Shown: positions 7,408-19,256, numbered from the stretch's first letter. The stretch: 64,000 nt of DNA from Deinococcus actinosclerus (GCF_001507665.1 NZ_CP013910.1:805501-869500), one strand, 5' to 3'. The notes: generated by a model not told the origin, from the sequence alone. Numbers and translations are program-made.

Positions 7408-9252
7408 GTGCTATCCCCAGACATGCGTCCATTTCCGGCCCGCGCCGCCCCGCTGCTCGCCGCGCTGCTGCTCCCCGGCGCCGCCCCCGCCGCCACGCCC
7501 GCGGCCCCCGCCCCGGCCGCCGGCACCCCGGCCATCCTGGTCGCCTACCCGCCCGCCGATCACCGCGTGACGTTCGACCACGTCATCCTGGAAGGCATGG
7601 TCACGCCCGGCGCGACCCTCACCGTGAGCGGCACGCCCGTCCCCACCGGCCCGGACGGCCTGTACATGACCTGGTGGCCGCTGAAACCCGGCGTGAACGA
7701 CCTGCGCCTGATCGCCCGCACCCCCGCCCGCCCCGGCCAGAGTGCCCGCAGCGCCACCCGCATCCTGCGGGTCACCCGCACCGTGCCCCGCACGCTGCCC
7801 GCCACGCCCACCCTGCTGACCCGCGAGAGCGTCACGCCCGCCCAGCCCACCGAACTGTGGGACGCGGCCGGCGACACCCCCCAGGAGCGGCAGATTCCCG
7901 TGCGCTTCCAGGGCAGCCCCGGTGGCCGCGCCACCGCCCGCCTCGCCGGCCTGCCCGCCCAGCCCCTGCGCGAAGGGCCTAGCGGCACGTACAGCGGCGC
8001 GCTTGACGTGCCCGCCACCGCCCGCCTCAGCAGCGCCACCGTCACCGTCACCCTCACCGGACGCGACAGCCGCAGCGTCAGCGCCCCCGCACCGGGCCGC
8101 GTCACGAGCACCCCCGGCGCGGCCCGCACCGTCACCACCCCACCCGGCACGGTGCCCGGCCCCGACCTGAACGCCAGCAGCACCCGCCTCACCACCCCCC
8201 AGGGCGCGCCGCTGCTCTACCCCCGCGACGGCACCACCTACCGCGCCGTCGGCCGCGTGGGCACCGACCTGCGCGTCCGCCTCGCCCCCGGCGTCAGCGC
8301 CCTGGTCACCGCTGCCCAGACCGCCCCCGTCGGCTTCGCGCCGCCCCCCGCCCCCGACGGCGGCCCCATCAGCATCGACCCTGACCCCGGTCAGCTGACC
8401 CTGCGCCTCCCCCTCGGCCCCGCCCGGCCCTCCTTCACCCTCACCCAGACCGGCGACCGCACCCTGCGCCTCACCCTCTACGCCACCCCCACCCGGCCCC
8501 TCACCCCACCCGACCCCGGCGACCCCCGCCTGACCCGCCTCACCCTCAGCACCCCCAGCCCCGGCGTCACCCAGCTCGACCTCACCCTCACCGACCCCCT
8601 CTGGGGCTTTACCGCCACCGCCGACGGGGACAGCCTCCGCCTCACCACCCGCCAGCCCCCCACCCCCGACCCCGCCCGACCCCTCCAGGGCCGCGTCATC
8701 ACCCTCGACCCCGGCCACGGCGGCACCCAGAACGGCGGCGCCGGCAGCCTCGGCACCCCCGAAAAGAACCTCACCCTCCCCATCGCCCTCCTCGCCGCCC
8801 AACTTCTCCAGGCCCAGGGCGCCACCGTCACCCTCACCCGCGACACCGACCTCACCCTCGGCCTCTACGAACGCGGCCTGATCGCCGAAGCAGCCAGCAG
8901 CGACCTCCTCATCAGCATCCACGCCAACGCCCTCCCCGACGGCCGCGACCCCCGCGGCACCCGCGGCCCCGAGATCTACTACACCCACCAGCAGGCCAGA
9001 GGCCCCGCGCAGGCCATCCTCACCGCCCTCCGCGCCGGCCTCCCCGACCTCGGCCCCGGCGCCGGCCTCAAACCCGACGCCGACCTCGCCCTCACCCGCC
9101 CCACCACCCAACCCAGCCTCCTCGTGGAAACCGGGTACCTCACCGACCCCGGCAACCTCCGCCTCCTGAACAGCCCAGACGGACAGCGGCGCGTCGCGCA
9201 GGCCATCGCCGACGGCATCAGTGCGTACTACGCGGGACTGGCGGGGCGGTAG
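7408..9252 (+). CDS. N-acetylmuramoyl-L-alanine amidase, exported
   Basis: A 614-residue peptidoglycan hydrolase. A signal peptide (hydrophobic core [15 protein letters not shown]) is followed by about 390 residues of Thr/Pro-rich beta-type sequence, probably a cell-wall-binding region. The C-terminal Amidase_3 domain (about 425-614) has DPGHGG, EKNLTL, SIHAN and VETGYL, which supply the zinc ligands and the catalytic glutamate. It cleaves the bond between MurNAc and the stem peptide. The GTG at 7408 follows GGAGG by only 3 nt; the ATG at 7423 would also keep a complete signal peptide, so the start is uncertain by five codons. Codon third positions are extremely C-rich. Confidence 0.88.
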   Translation: MLSPDMRPFPARAAPLLAALLLPGAAPAATPAAPAPAAGTPAILVAYPPADHRVTFDHVILEGMVTPGATLTVSGTPVPTGPDGLYMTWWPLKPGVNDLRLIARTPARPGQSARSATRILRVTRTVPRTLPATPTLLTRESVTPAQPTELWDAAGDTPQERQIPVRFQGSPGGRATARLAGLPAQPLREGPSGTYSGALDVPATARLSSATVTVTLTGRDSRSVSAPAPGRVTSTPGAARTVTTPPGTVPGPDLNASSTRLTTPQGAPLLYPRDGTTYRAVGRVGTDLRVRLAPGVSALVTAAQTAPVGFAPPPAPDGGPISIDPDPGQLTLRLPLGPARPSFTLTQTGDRTLRLTLYATPTRPLTPPDPGDPRLTRLTLSTPSPGVTQLDLTLTDPLWGFTATADGDSLRLTTRQPPTPDPARPLQGRVITLDPGHGGTQNGGAGSLGTPEKNLTLPIALLAAQLLQAQGATVTLTRDTDLTLGLYERGLIAEAASSDLLISIHANALPDGRDPRGTRGPEIYYTHQQARGPAQAILTALRAGLPDLGPGAGLKPDADLALTRPTTQPSLLVETGYLTDPGNLRLLNSPDGQRRVAQAIADGISAYYAGLAGR

Positions 9253-9287
9253 GGATTCGGGGCTGGATTGGAATGGTTGCGCCTGGC

Positions 9288-9342
9288 GGCGGGCTTCCCC
9301 ACCCCCCAGCCCCCTACCCCAGAGGGGCAGGGGGGGCTTACG
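9288..9342 (+). repeat. left copy of inverted intergenic repeat
   Basis: This element reads CCCCACCCCCCAGCCCCCT then CCCCAGAGGGGCAGGGGG. The reverse complement of 9729-9800 contains both blocks in the same order, with 21 extra bases between them. Similar C-rich and G-rich elements are common between genes in high-GC bacteria. The CCCCAGAGGGG core is itself partly palindromic. Confidence 0.6.
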
Positions 9343-9728
9343 TTGGCACTGGGCAAGAGTTGTTCCTGATGCGGCGGTCCTGTATTGGGCGGTGACGTGT
9401 CCGGCCTTGACGCCATCCTCCGCCCCCCGCAAGGCCCGCGCGCTGCGCGCACGACGGCCGGTGGCGATCTGCGGTCAGGTGATCAGTGGGACGCTTCGCG
9501 CCGCTGATCGACTTTCAAAACCACAGCCTTTGCAGCAGCTGAAGAAAGTAGAACCTTCTGGCGCGCACCAAGACTTGGAGCCAATGCAACGTCGTGGCAG
9601 CCGAGCTCGTCGTGTGGGCAGCGCGCGGGGCGAACGCGGCGACACCGGAGGTCTGCAACCCCATCCGTGGCCGTTCCCGCCCCATGCCCGCCGACCACCT
9701 CAGAGAAATACCTGCCGAGCGCAGCGAA

Positions 9729-9800
9729 AACGCCCCCTGCCCCTCTGGGGGACTCGGATGAGTCGCTTGCGGAGGGGGCTGGGGGGTGGGGAGGCCCGCC
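9729..9800 (-). repeat. right copy of inverted intergenic repeat
   Basis: This is the opposite-strand counterpart of 9288-9342. It carries an additional 21-base insert between the two conserved blocks, containing a small perfect hairpin (GACTC-GGAT-GAGTC). It lies immediately downstream of the aminotransferase gene, which is on the minus strand, and could also act in its transcription termination. Confidence 0.6.
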
Positions 9801-9821
9801 ACCAGCCCCAGTGAAGGGCCG

Positions 9822-11018
9822 TTACCGCCCGACCACCTCCCGCCCGTACACCGCGACCAGCGCCTGTGCAAGCGGCGTGACGGCGTCGTCAGGGATGCCG
9901 GCGATGTTGATGCGGCCTTCGCGGGTGCCGTAGATGGCGTGCTGTTCGCGGAGGGTGTCCATCTGGTGGGGGGTGAGGGGGAGGAGGCTGAACATGCCCT
10001 GGTGGTGTTCGGTGCTCAGGAGGGCGTGTGGGGCGCCTGCGTCGCGCAGGGCGTGTCCGAGGGCTTCGCGGATGGTGCGGATGCGGTCGCGCATGGTGTC
10101 GAGCTCCTGGTGCCAGGGTTCGGGGTCGTGCAGGAGCGCGGCGGCGATGGCGGCGCCGTGTTCGGGGGGCATGGAGTAGGTGCGGCGGGCGATGCCCTCA
10201 AGGACGCTGAGGACGACGGCTTTCTCGCTGGGCTGGGGGACGAGGACGGTGGCGGTGCCGGTGCGTTCGCAGTAGAGGCCCATGTTCTTGGAGCAGCTGG
10301 CGGCGATGAGGACGGTGCCGAGGTGCCGGGTCATGATCCGCAGGCCCTGGGCGTCCTCAGCCAGGCCCTGGCCGAGGCCCTGGTAGGCCATGTCGACCAG
10401 GGGGATGAGGCCGCGCCCCTGGCAGTGCTGGGCGAGGGCGTGCCAGCTCTCTTCGCTCAGGTCGATGCCGGTGGGGTTGTGGCAGCAGCCCTGCACGAGG
10501 AGGATGTCGCCGGGCTGGGCGTGCCCGAGGGCTTCGAGGATGGGACGCAGGTCGGTGTGGCCGGTGCCGTCGTCCTGCCAGGGGTATTCGGCGGTGAGGA
10601 GGCCGGCGGCACGCATGAGGGGGTGGTGGTTGGCGTAGCCGGGGTTGGAGGTCCAGACGGTCGCGTCTGGGTGGGCGCTGGCGATCAGGTCGGCGAGGGT
10701 GCGCAGGGCGCCGGTGCCGCCGACGGTCTGCACGGTCACGGCGCGGTCCAGGGTAGGGGGGTGGTCGCCGAGGAGCAGGCGGGTCATGGCGGCGGTGAAG
10801 TCGGCGTTGCCGCTCAGGGGCCGGTAGACCTTGCTGGGGGCCGCGTCAGCGAGGTGGCGTTCGGCGTGCTGGACGGCGCTGAGGACGGGGGTGTGGCCGT
10901 GCGCGTCGCGGTAGATGCCGATGCCGAGGTTGAGTTTGTGCGGGCGGGGGTCGTCCCGGTGGGCGTTCTGGATGGCCCAGAGGGGATCGAGCGGGAGGGG
11001 GCGCAGGTCACTGAACAT
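9822..11018 (-). CDS. aromatic-amino-acid aminotransferase, class I (TyrB/AspC-like)
   Basis: A 398-residue PLP-dependent aminotransferase of the aspartate/aromatic type. The start MFSDLRPLPLDPLWAI, the loop LNLGIGIYRD, GCCHNPTG and the lysine region ASCSKNMGLYCERTG (the Schiff-base Lys, about residue 246) are typical of TyrB/AspC. The C-terminal GRINIAG supplies the substrate-carboxylate arginine. It transfers amino groups between aromatic or acidic amino acids and 2-oxoglutarate. It overlaps the end of the upstream EamA transporter by 11 bases, so the two are one operon. That operon faces an Lrp regulator with a candidate operator between them, which suggests amino-acid-responsive control. 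Confidence 0.88.
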   Translation of the reverse strand: MFSDLRPLPLDPLWAIQNAHRDDPRPHKLNLGIGIYRDAHGHTPVLSAVQHAERHLADAAPSKVYRPLSGNADFTAAMTRLLLGDHPPTLDRAVTVQTVGGTGALRTLADLIASAHPDATVWTSNPGYANHHPLMRAAGLLTAEYPWQDDGTGHTDLRPILEALGHAQPGDILLVQGCCHNPTGIDLSEESWHALAQHCQGRGLIPLVDMAYQGLGQGLAEDAQGLRIMTRHLGTVLIAASCSKNMGLYCERTGTATVLVPQPSEKAVVLSVLEGIARRTYSMPPEHGAAIAAALLHDPEPWHQELDTMRDRIRTIREALGHALRDAGAPHALLSTEHHQGMFSLLPLTPHQMDTLREQHAIYGTREGRINIAGIPDDAVTPLAQALVAVYGREVVGR

Positions 11019-11967
11019 GGACGACTCCTGTGGGGGCAGTGGGGGTGCGGGTGGGCATGAGGTTGAAGACGAGGACGCCGGTGGTGACGATGGCGACGCC
11101 GATGGCCGAGGCGAGGCTGGGCCGCTCCCCGAGCAGCGGGAGGGCGAGCAGGGTGGCGAGGACGGGCGCGAGCGCGCCGACGGTGGCGCAGCGCAGCGTG
11201 CCGAGGTGTCGCAGCGCGTAGGGGTAGGTCAGCGAGGCGACGATGCCCACGCCGACGCCCTGCACGGCGATGAACGGCAGCAGGCCCTGCCAGGGCACCT
11301 GCGTGAGGTGGCTGGGCAGCGTCCCGGTCAGCAGCAGCGGCGCGAGGAGCAGCAGCGAGGGGTACGTGACGAGCATGGCGACCGCCAGCGGATCGAGTCC
11401 GGCGCGGCGGATGCCGAGCGTGTACCCGCCCCACAGCAGGCTGGCGCTCAGCAGCAGCGCGATCCCGGTGATGGGGGAGGCGCCGACCGTGCCCAGCCCG
11501 AGTACGAGCAGGACGATGCCGAGCAGGATCAGGCCCAGTCCGGGCCACTGGGCGGCCTGCACGCGGTCGCGGAACAGCATGGCCCCGACGAGCAAGACGG
11601 ACAGAGGGGTGGTACCCGCCACGAGGGCGCTGACGTGCGCGGCGGATGTGCTGGCCCCCCCGGCGGCGGCGATCAGGAAGAACGGCAGGCCCGCCCCGGC
11701 GGTGATCATCAGCGCCGCGTGCCGTGGAACACGCCGCAGGGCGGGCAGGCGCGAGGGCAGCAGCGGCAGCAGCAGCGCGGCGGGGATCAGGAAGCGGATC
11801 AGCGCCACGTCCCCCGGCGTCAGCGGCGAGTGCCCGATGGCGCGGATGGTCAGTGCGAACGCCGCCCAGATGAACACCGTGACGGCCAGCGCCGCCCAGC
11901 CGAGCAGGGTGCCGGTCAAACGGGCCCGGGCGGTCCCGCGCGGAAGCGAGGAGCTGAGTTGACTCAC
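11008..11967 (-). CDS. EamA/DMT-family transporter (probable amino-acid exporter)
   Basis: A 319-residue inner-membrane protein with about ten hydrophobic segments arranged as two five-helix EamA repeats (about 20-155 and 165-305). The drug/metabolite transporter superfamily includes exporters of amino acids and nucleotides. Pairing with an aromatic aminotransferase in one operon, beside an Lrp-type regulator, makes amino-acid export the best guess, but this is an inference. The start is a GTG at 11967 with a CGGAGG Shine-Dalgarno 8 nt upstream. No TANNNT element abuts it, so this transcript should have a leader, which contains the Lrp-like half-sites. Confidence 0.8.
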   Translation of the reverse strand: MSQLSSSLPRGTARARLTGTLLGWAALAVTVFIWAAFALTIRAIGHSPLTPGDVALIRFLIPAALLLPLLPSRLPALRRVPRHAALMITAGAGLPFFLIAAAGGASTSAAHVSALVAGTTPLSVLLVGAMLFRDRVQAAQWPGLGLILLGIVLLVLGLGTVGASPITGIALLLSASLLWGGYTLGIRRAGLDPLAVAMLVTYPSLLLLAPLLLTGTLPSHLTQVPWQGLLPFIAVQGVGVGIVASLTYPYALRHLGTLRCATVGALAPVLATLLALPLLGERPSLASAIGVAIVTTGVLVFNLMPTRTPTAPTGVVHVQ

Positions 11968-12016
11968 CCCCGCATCCTCCGGCAGGGGGCGCAGAGCACC
12001 CCGGAATGGTCAGGAA

Positions 12017-12062
12017 CTGCCAAACTCTGCCCTGAAGGCCCGGATCAGGGGCAGAATCTGCC
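12017..12062. promoter_or_regulatory. candidate Lrp operator between lrp and the EamA operon
   Basis: The palindrome GGCAGA-A-TCTGCC (12050-12062) overlaps the presumed -10 (CACAAT, 12062-12067), 6 nt before the regulator's ATG. Two further CTGCC half-sites lie at 12017-12021 and 12027-12031, about ten bases (one helical turn) apart. Arrays of phased half-sites are typical of Lrp/AsnC octamer binding. Position predicts autorepression and control of the divergent exporter. Confidence 0.55.
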
Positions 12063-12073
12063 ACAATCCACCC

Positions 12074-12532
12074 ATGGACGACCGTGACCGCCGCATCCTC
12101 GCGGCCCTCCAGGCGAACGGGCGCATCAGCAACCAGGACCTCGCGGAGCAGGTGCATCTCTCGCCGTCGCCGTGCCTGCGGCGCGTGCGGCAGCTGGAGG
12201 ACTCGGGCGTCATCCAGGGCTACACCGCCCTGGTGGACGAGGAAGCGTACGGCCTGACCGTCACCGCGTTCGTGCGCGTGCGGCTGCAACTGCACACGAC
12301 GGCCAGCATCCGCGCGTTCGAGGACGCCATCGCCCGCATGGACGCCGTGCTGGACTGTTACGTCATGACCGGCGAGGCCGATTACCTCCTGCGCGTCCTC
12401 GTGCCCGACCTAAAGGCGTACGAGGCGTTCGTGCGCCGGGAACTGCACGCCGTGCCCGGCATCGCCTCCATCGACACCAGTTTCGCGTACGGCCGCGTGA
12501 AGCGCGCGACGGTGTACCCGCAGCTGGGGTAG
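12074..12532 (+). CDS. Lrp/AsnC family transcriptional regulator
   Basis: A 152-residue regulator. The N-terminal helix-turn-helix (about residues 4-60: DRRILAALQANGRISNQDLA, then HLSPSPCLRRVRQLEDSGVI) is the classic AsnC-type domain. The remainder is a RAM/Lrp sensor domain with a CYVMTGEADYLLRV motif that binds amino acids and forms dimers and octamers. It is divergent from the EamA-aminotransferase operon, its likely target. The presumed -10 element (CACAAT) abuts the start and is covered by a palindromic candidate operator, so autorepression is likely. Full family length, no anomalies. Confidence 0.9.
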   Translation: MDDRDRRILAALQANGRISNQDLAEQVHLSPSPCLRRVRQLEDSGVIQGYTALVDEEAYGLTVTAFVRVRLQLHTTASIRAFEDAIARMDAVLDCYVMTGEADYLLRVLVPDLKAYEAFVRRELHAVPGIASIDTSFAYGRVKRATVYPQLG

Positions 12533-12600
12533 AGGCGGCGCCTCTTCACCGTTTCCTGCGACCCGCCCCCCAGGCCCCACACCCCTGCTACCGTCGGGCC

Positions 12601-13287
12601 ATGAGTGTTCGTCCGGTGACGGTGGTGACGGGTGCGGCGGGTGGGATCGGGGCGGCGCTGGCGCGTGAGCTGGCGCCGGGGCATGACCTGATCCTGTCGG
12701 GCCGGAACGTGGGGGCGCTGGAGGCCCTGTGCGCGGAGGTGGGGGGGACGCCGCTGGTGCTGGACCTGACCCGCCCGGCATCGTTCGAGGCGGCGCTGGC
12801 GGGGCTGGGGCGCGTGTCGAACGTGGTGCACAACGCGGGGGTGGTGGAGCTGGGCGCGGTGGCGGAGCAGGACCACGCGGTGTGGTCGCACACGCTGGCG
12901 GTGAACGTGGTCGCCCCGGCGGAACTGACGCGCCTGCTGCTGCCGCGCGTGCGGGCCGAGCGGGGCACGGTGGTGTTCGTGAACAGCGGCGCGGGCCTGC
13001 GCGCGAACGCGGGCTGGGGCAGTTACGCGGCGAGCAAGTTCGCCCTGAAGGCCCTGGCGGACGCGCTGCGTGAGGAGGAGGCCGCGCATGGCGTGCGGGT
13101 CACGAGCGTGTACCCGGGCCGCACGGCGACGCCCATGCAGGAGAAGGTGCGCTCGCAGGAGGGCGCGCCGTACACCCCGGAGGCGTTCGTGCGGCCGGAG
13201 TCGGTGGCGGCGCTGATCGCGTTCGCGCTGAACGCCCCGCGCGACGCGCTGCTGCCGGACCTGAGCGTCCGGCCCGGTCCGCAGTGA
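12601..13287 (+). CDS. short-chain dehydrogenase/reductase
   Basis: A 228-residue Rossmann-fold oxidoreductase. It has the NAD(P)-binding TGAAGGIG (residues 10-17), NAG, a catalytic Ser in FVNSGAG and the YAASK catalytic pair near residue 144. The arginine in SGRN after the second strand suggests NADPH preference. The substrate is unknown. The start at 12601 is supported by TACCGT 6 nt upstream, so the transcript is probably leaderless; a long upstream in-frame reading overlapping the Lrp gene is not credible. It forms an operon with the flavoprotein and HAD genes that follow (4-base GTGA junction, or a 23-base gap if the flavoprotein starts at 13311). Confidence 0.88.
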   Translation: MSVRPVTVVTGAAGGIGAALARELAPGHDLILSGRNVGALEALCAEVGGTPLVLDLTRPASFEAALAGLGRVSNVVHNAGVVELGAVAEQDHAVWSHTLAVNVVAPAELTRLLLPRVRAERGTVVFVNSGAGLRANAGWGSYAASKFALKALADALREEEAAHGVRVTSVYPGRTATPMQEKVRSQEGAPYTPEAFVRPESVAALIAFALNAPRDALLPDLSVRPGPQ

Positions 13288-13310
13288 GCGGCCCCGTGAG
13301 AGGAGCGGCG

Positions 13311-14312
13311 GTGCCCGCGCCGCACGCGGGGGAGGTCGTGCCGGGCCTGTGGGACGTGCTGATCGTGGGCGCGGGGCCGGCGGGCCTGAGTGCGGCGCTG
13401 ACGCTGGGCCGCTCGCGGCGCCGGGTGTTGCTGCTGGACGGCGGGCCGCCCCGCAACGCGAGCGTGTCGGCGGGGCACGGCCTCCTGACCCGCGACGGGA
13501 TCAGCCCCGAGGACCTGAAGGCGGCGGCCCTGGCGGATCTGGAACCGTACGACGTGACGGTCCGGGCGGACGGCGCACGCGAGGTCCGGCGGGTGGGCGA
13601 GTGCTTCGATGTGCGCGTCGGGGACGCGTGGCAGCGCACGCGGGTGCTGGTGTTCGCGACGGGCGTGCGCGACATCCTGCCGCCGGTACCGGGTCTGCGG
13701 GAACGCTGGGGTCAGGGCGTGTTCCACTGCCCGTACTGCGACGGCTGGGAGCACGAGGGCCGCGCCCTGGCCGTGTACGGGTCGGGGCAGTCGGCGCATC
13801 ACCTCGCGCTGACGGTGCGGGCCTGGTCGGACCGCGTGACCCTGCTGTGCGACGGGGAGCCCTGCCTGACGCCCGAGCAGGCGCTCGATCTGGAACGGGT
13901 GGGTGTCACCGTCCGTACGCAGCCGGTGCGCCGCGTGAGTGGCGGCCCGATAGAGGACGCCCCGGTGTGCGTGTCGTTCGTGGGCGCCCCGCCCCTGAGT
14001 GTGGACGCGGTGTTCCTCGCGCCGGAGCAGGAGGGCGGCAGTCACCTGCCCGCTGCGCTGGGCTGCGAGCTGGACGGGAAGGGCCGCGTGACCGTGAATG
14101 CCGATCAGGAGACGGGCGTGCCGGGTGTCTTCGCTATCGGGGATATGACGGGCGCGCCGCAGTACGTGGTGCAGGCGGCGGCGGCGGGCATGCACGCGGC
14201 GCAGGTGATCAACACCCGCCTGATCCACGCGGCGGTGCACGCTCTGGGCGCGGCGTTCCACAAGAGCCCGCAGAACGAGGGCGCGCGCGATCCCGACAGC
14301 CGTGACGAGTGA
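13311..14312 (+). CDS. thioredoxin-reductase-like FAD/NAD(P) oxidoreductase
   Basis: A 333-residue flavoprotein with an FAD-binding VGAGPAGLSAAL near the N-terminus, a redox-active HCPYCDGWE (CxxC, about residue 145), a second Rossmann motif VYGSGQSA, and GVFAIGDMTG before the C-terminus. It has the domain order of thioredoxin reductases, but CPYCDGWE marks the broader TrxR-like family, whose partners are often not thioredoxin. The GTG at 13311 has AGGAG 5 nt upstream. A GTG at 13284 overlapping the SDR stop codon would add nine residues but has no Shine-Dalgarno. The last 11 bases overlap the HAD gene. Confidence 0.85.
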   Translation: MPAPHAGEVVPGLWDVLIVGAGPAGLSAALTLGRSRRRVLLLDGGPPRNASVSAGHGLLTRDGISPEDLKAAALADLEPYDVTVRADGAREVRRVGECFDVRVGDAWQRTRVLVFATGVRDILPPVPGLRERWGQGVFHCPYCDGWEHEGRALAVYGSGQSAHHLALTVRAWSDRVTLLCDGEPCLTPEQALDLERVGVTVRTQPVRRVSGGPIEDAPVCVSFVGAPPLSVDAVFLAPEQEGGSHLPAALGCELDGKGRVTVNADQETGVPGVFAIGDMTGAPQYVVQAAAAGMHAAQVINTRLIHAAVHALGAAFHKSPQNEGARDPDSRDE

Positions 14313-14982
14313 CCATCCCAGCACCCGGGCGGTCCTGTTCGATCTGGACGGCACCCTGCACGACCGCGCGGTCACGCTGCGCGCGTGGCTGGCGGGGCAC
14401 GTCCAGCAGTTCTGCCTTCCGGACGGGTACGCCGCGCGCTTCCTGGCCCTGGAGGATCACGGCTACCGCCCGAAGGCGGAGGTGATCCCGCGGCTCGTGC
14501 AGGAATTCAACCTGCCGCACGACCCGCGCACCCTGCTGGACACCTACGCGGGGCACGTGCAGCATGCCGTCCCGATGGCCCACGCCCACGCCGTCCTGCG
14601 CGACCTGCGGGCGCGTGGCGTGCGGGTGGGCGTCGTCACGAACGGCTGGGCGGACCTCCAGCGCACCTGCGTGGAGACCTGCGGCCTGAGCGGCCTGATC
14701 GACGACCTCGTGATCAGCAAGGCCGTGGGGCTCAGCAAGCCAGACCCCGCGATCTATCGGCTGGCGCTGGACCGCCTGGGCGTCCGCGCGGATCAGGCGT
14801 GGTTCGTGGGCGACTCGCCCCGCAACGACATCGCCGGACCGCAGGCCGCCGGCCTGCGTGCCGCGTGGCTGCCCAGCACCCACCCCCTGCGCGGCGAGGT
14901 CCCGGACGCCACGCTGGGTGACCTGCGGGACGTCCTCACGCTGCCGGGGTTGCCCCACACCGCCGTCACTCGTCTGGCGTGA
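14302..14982 (+). CDS. HAD-superfamily hydrolase (phosphatase-like)
   Basis: A 226-residue haloacid-dehalogenase-type hydrolase. Motif I is LFDLDGTL (nucleophile Asp near residue 14), motif II lies in VVTNGW, motif III is the Lys in LSKPDP, and motif IV is VGDSPRNDI, so all catalytic elements are present. The helical cap is of the C1 phosphoglycolate-phosphatase/YjjG kind; the substrate cannot be inferred. It starts with a GTG inside the 3' end of the flavoprotein gene (11-base overlap), which implies translational coupling. Its 3' end overlaps the convergent small gene at 14966 by 17 bases. Confidence 0.87.
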   Translation: MTSDHPSTRAVLFDLDGTLHDRAVTLRAWLAGHVQQFCLPDGYAARFLALEDHGYRPKAEVIPRLVQEFNLPHDPRTLLDTYAGHVQHAVPMAHAHAVLRDLRARGVRVGVVTNGWADLQRTCVETCGLSGLIDDLVISKAVGLSKPDPAIYRLALDRLGVRADQAWFVGDSPRNDIAGPQAAGLRAAWLPSTHPLRGEVPDATLGDLRDVLTLPGLPHTAVTRLA

Positions 14983-15286
14983 GGATCAGCACCGTGCCGT
15001 CCTTCGTCCCGAACGCCGTCCAGGGTTCCTCCACGCGGACGCGGTAGCCCTCGGCGGGGCGCAGGCGCACGAAGTTACTCAGTGGCAGGTCCACGACCGC
15101 CTCGCCACTCAGGCACACCAGCCAGCCGGTCTCGGCCGGCCCCGTCAGGGTGCCGGACAGGTTCACGACGCGCACGCGCCCGCCGGGCAGCCGCACCCAC
15201 TCGCCGGGGCTGCCCTGCGCCAGCCGCGCCAGATGCAGGGATTGAGGAACGTCAGGTTTCACGGGCGTCACAGTGCCGCACGTCAT
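14966..15286 (-). CDS. small cupin-like protein of unknown function
   Basis: A frame of at most 106 residues with an alternating beta-strand pattern (LVCLSGEAVVDLPL, VRLRPAEGYRVRVEEPW) that looks like a single cupin-type barrel, without the usual histidine metal ligands. The start is uncertain. The ATG at 15286 has no Shine-Dalgarno, and the GTG codons a few residues in are equally possible. Its stop lies inside the 3' end of the convergent HAD gene (17-base overlap). No pathway partner is visible. Confidence 0.5.
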   Translation of the reverse strand: MTCGTVTPVKPDVPQSLHLARLAQGSPGEWVRLPGGRVRVVNLSGTLTGPAETGWLVCLSGEAVVDLPLSNFVRLRPAEGYRVRVEEPWTAFGTKDGTVLILTPDE

Positions 15287-15354
15287 ATCACGCCCCGGCC
15301 CGCGCGGGGGCAGAAGGCCAGGAAACGACCAATGCCTGCGACTACACTCGTCGG

Positions 15355-16152
15355 ATGTCGGATCACCTCACCACCGCGGAGTTGCTGTCATCGCTGTGTA
15401 CGGTCTTTCAGGTGTTCGGTGAGCGCACGCAGGATTCCGGGCACGTCTCGTACGGGGTGCAGACGCCGGGAGGCGAGCGGCTGTTCGTGAAGACCGCCGG
15501 AGCGGCGCACCCCAGTCCGGGCGGTACGACCTTCGCGGCGCGCGTGGCGGCCCTGCGCCGCGCTGTCACGGCGCAGCTGGAGATCTCGCACCCCGCCCTG
15601 ATTCCCGTGCAGCGCGTATACGAGGGCGCAGGCGGCATCGCAGTCATCCAGCCGTGGTTTCCCGGTGACCTGCTGCGCGCCCCGGCCGGGCGGCGGGATC
15701 ACCCGCAGGAGGCCCACGCCCGCTTCCGCGCGCTGCCCCTGTCGGAGATCCTGGTCGCCCTGGGGCAGATCATCGACCTGCACGTCCTGCTGGCGCGGCA
15801 CGGCTGGGTGGCGGGGGACTTCTATGACGGGTGCCTGATGTACGACTTCGCCGCGCGGGAGATCCGCTTCATGGACCTGGAATGCTACCGGCGCGGTCCG
15901 TACCGCAACGAGGTGGGTCGCCTGCCCGGCTCGACCCGCTTCATGGCCCCCGAGGAGTTCACGCGTGGCGCGCTCATCGACGGGCGGACGACCGTGTTCA
16001 ACCTGGGCCGCATGCTGGCGATCTGCACCGACCGGCATGCGCTTCCCGGTGGCCTCGCGGCACTCATCACTCAGGCCACTGCTCCTGATCCAGCCGTCCG
16101 AATACAGAGTCCCGCCGACCTCCAGGCGAGGTGGCGAGACGCGGTGGCCTGA
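15355..16152 (+). CDS. protein-kinase-like protein
   Basis: A 265-residue protein with a recognisable but divergent eukaryotic-type kinase fold. It has an ATP-site lysine in LFVK (about 45), a catalytic-loop equivalent HGWVAGDFYDGCLM (about 148-161, keeping the Asp but not the HRD or Asn), DLE in place of DFG, and a clear GSTRFMAPEE (the APE motif). It is shorter than typical Hanks-type kinases, lacks a transmembrane segment and has no C-terminal sensor. It may be a degenerate or atypical kinase. TACACT lies 6 nt before the ATG with no Shine-Dalgarno (leaderless). It is convergent with topA, 4 bases away. Confidence 0.7.
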   Translation: MSDHLTTAELLSSLCTVFQVFGERTQDSGHVSYGVQTPGGERLFVKTAGAAHPSPGGTTFAARVAALRRAVTAQLEISHPALIPVQRVYEGAGGIAVIQPWFPGDLLRAPAGRRDHPQEAHARFRALPLSEILVALGQIIDLHVLLARHGWVAGDFYDGCLMYDFAAREIRFMDLECYRRGPYRNEVGRLPGSTRFMAPEEFTRGALIDGRTTVFNLGRMLAICTDRHALPGGLAALITQATAPDPAVRIQSPADLQARWRDAVA

Positions 16153-16156
16153 ATCC

Positions 16157-19069
<2,913 letters not shown>

Positions 19070-19256
19070 AGGCAGTGGTGCTCCCCGAAAGAAGTCAGGG
19101 GTGAGCGTAGCACGCCCCCCTTCACGCTTCCGGAAGAAGAGGACCAATACACCCTCATGGGCGGCCCCGACCGTCCATGCGCCGCCGGCCCGCGCGCCGC
19201 CCGCCCACGCCAGAAAGCCCTCAGGATTCAGATTTTCTTCATGCTAGGCTGCTCAC

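Larger units (their letters stand above)
9253..9821. other. gene-free interval bounded by inverted GC-rich repeats
   Basis: This 569-base stretch holds no convincing gene. Its two ends carry related GC-rich elements in opposite orientation (9288-9342 and 9729-9800). The interior has locally lower GC, for example around 9515-9560, and one plausible hairpin (9481-9489 with 9501-9509, nine pairs including one G-U). Short frames in it lack codon-usage bias. It could be a decayed mobile element or an intergenic repeat cluster. I see no promoter or RNA gene that I can name. Confidence 0.6.

Noticed and set aside
7411..9432. A 673-codon Gly/Ala/Glu-rich minus-strand frame opposite the amidase gene
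   Set aside because: It is purely the mirror of C-rich codons in the amidase gene, with no recognisable domain; the amidase frame has a signal peptide and all catalytic motifs.
9481..9509. A structured non-coding RNA
   Set aside because: A single 9-bp hairpin without a promoter or terminator is not enough to claim an RNA gene.
9253..9821. An insertion sequence or transposase remnant
   Set aside because: No transposase motif appears in any frame, and there is no target-site duplication that I could find. Only the inverted repeats support mobility, so it is reported as a repeat pair instead.
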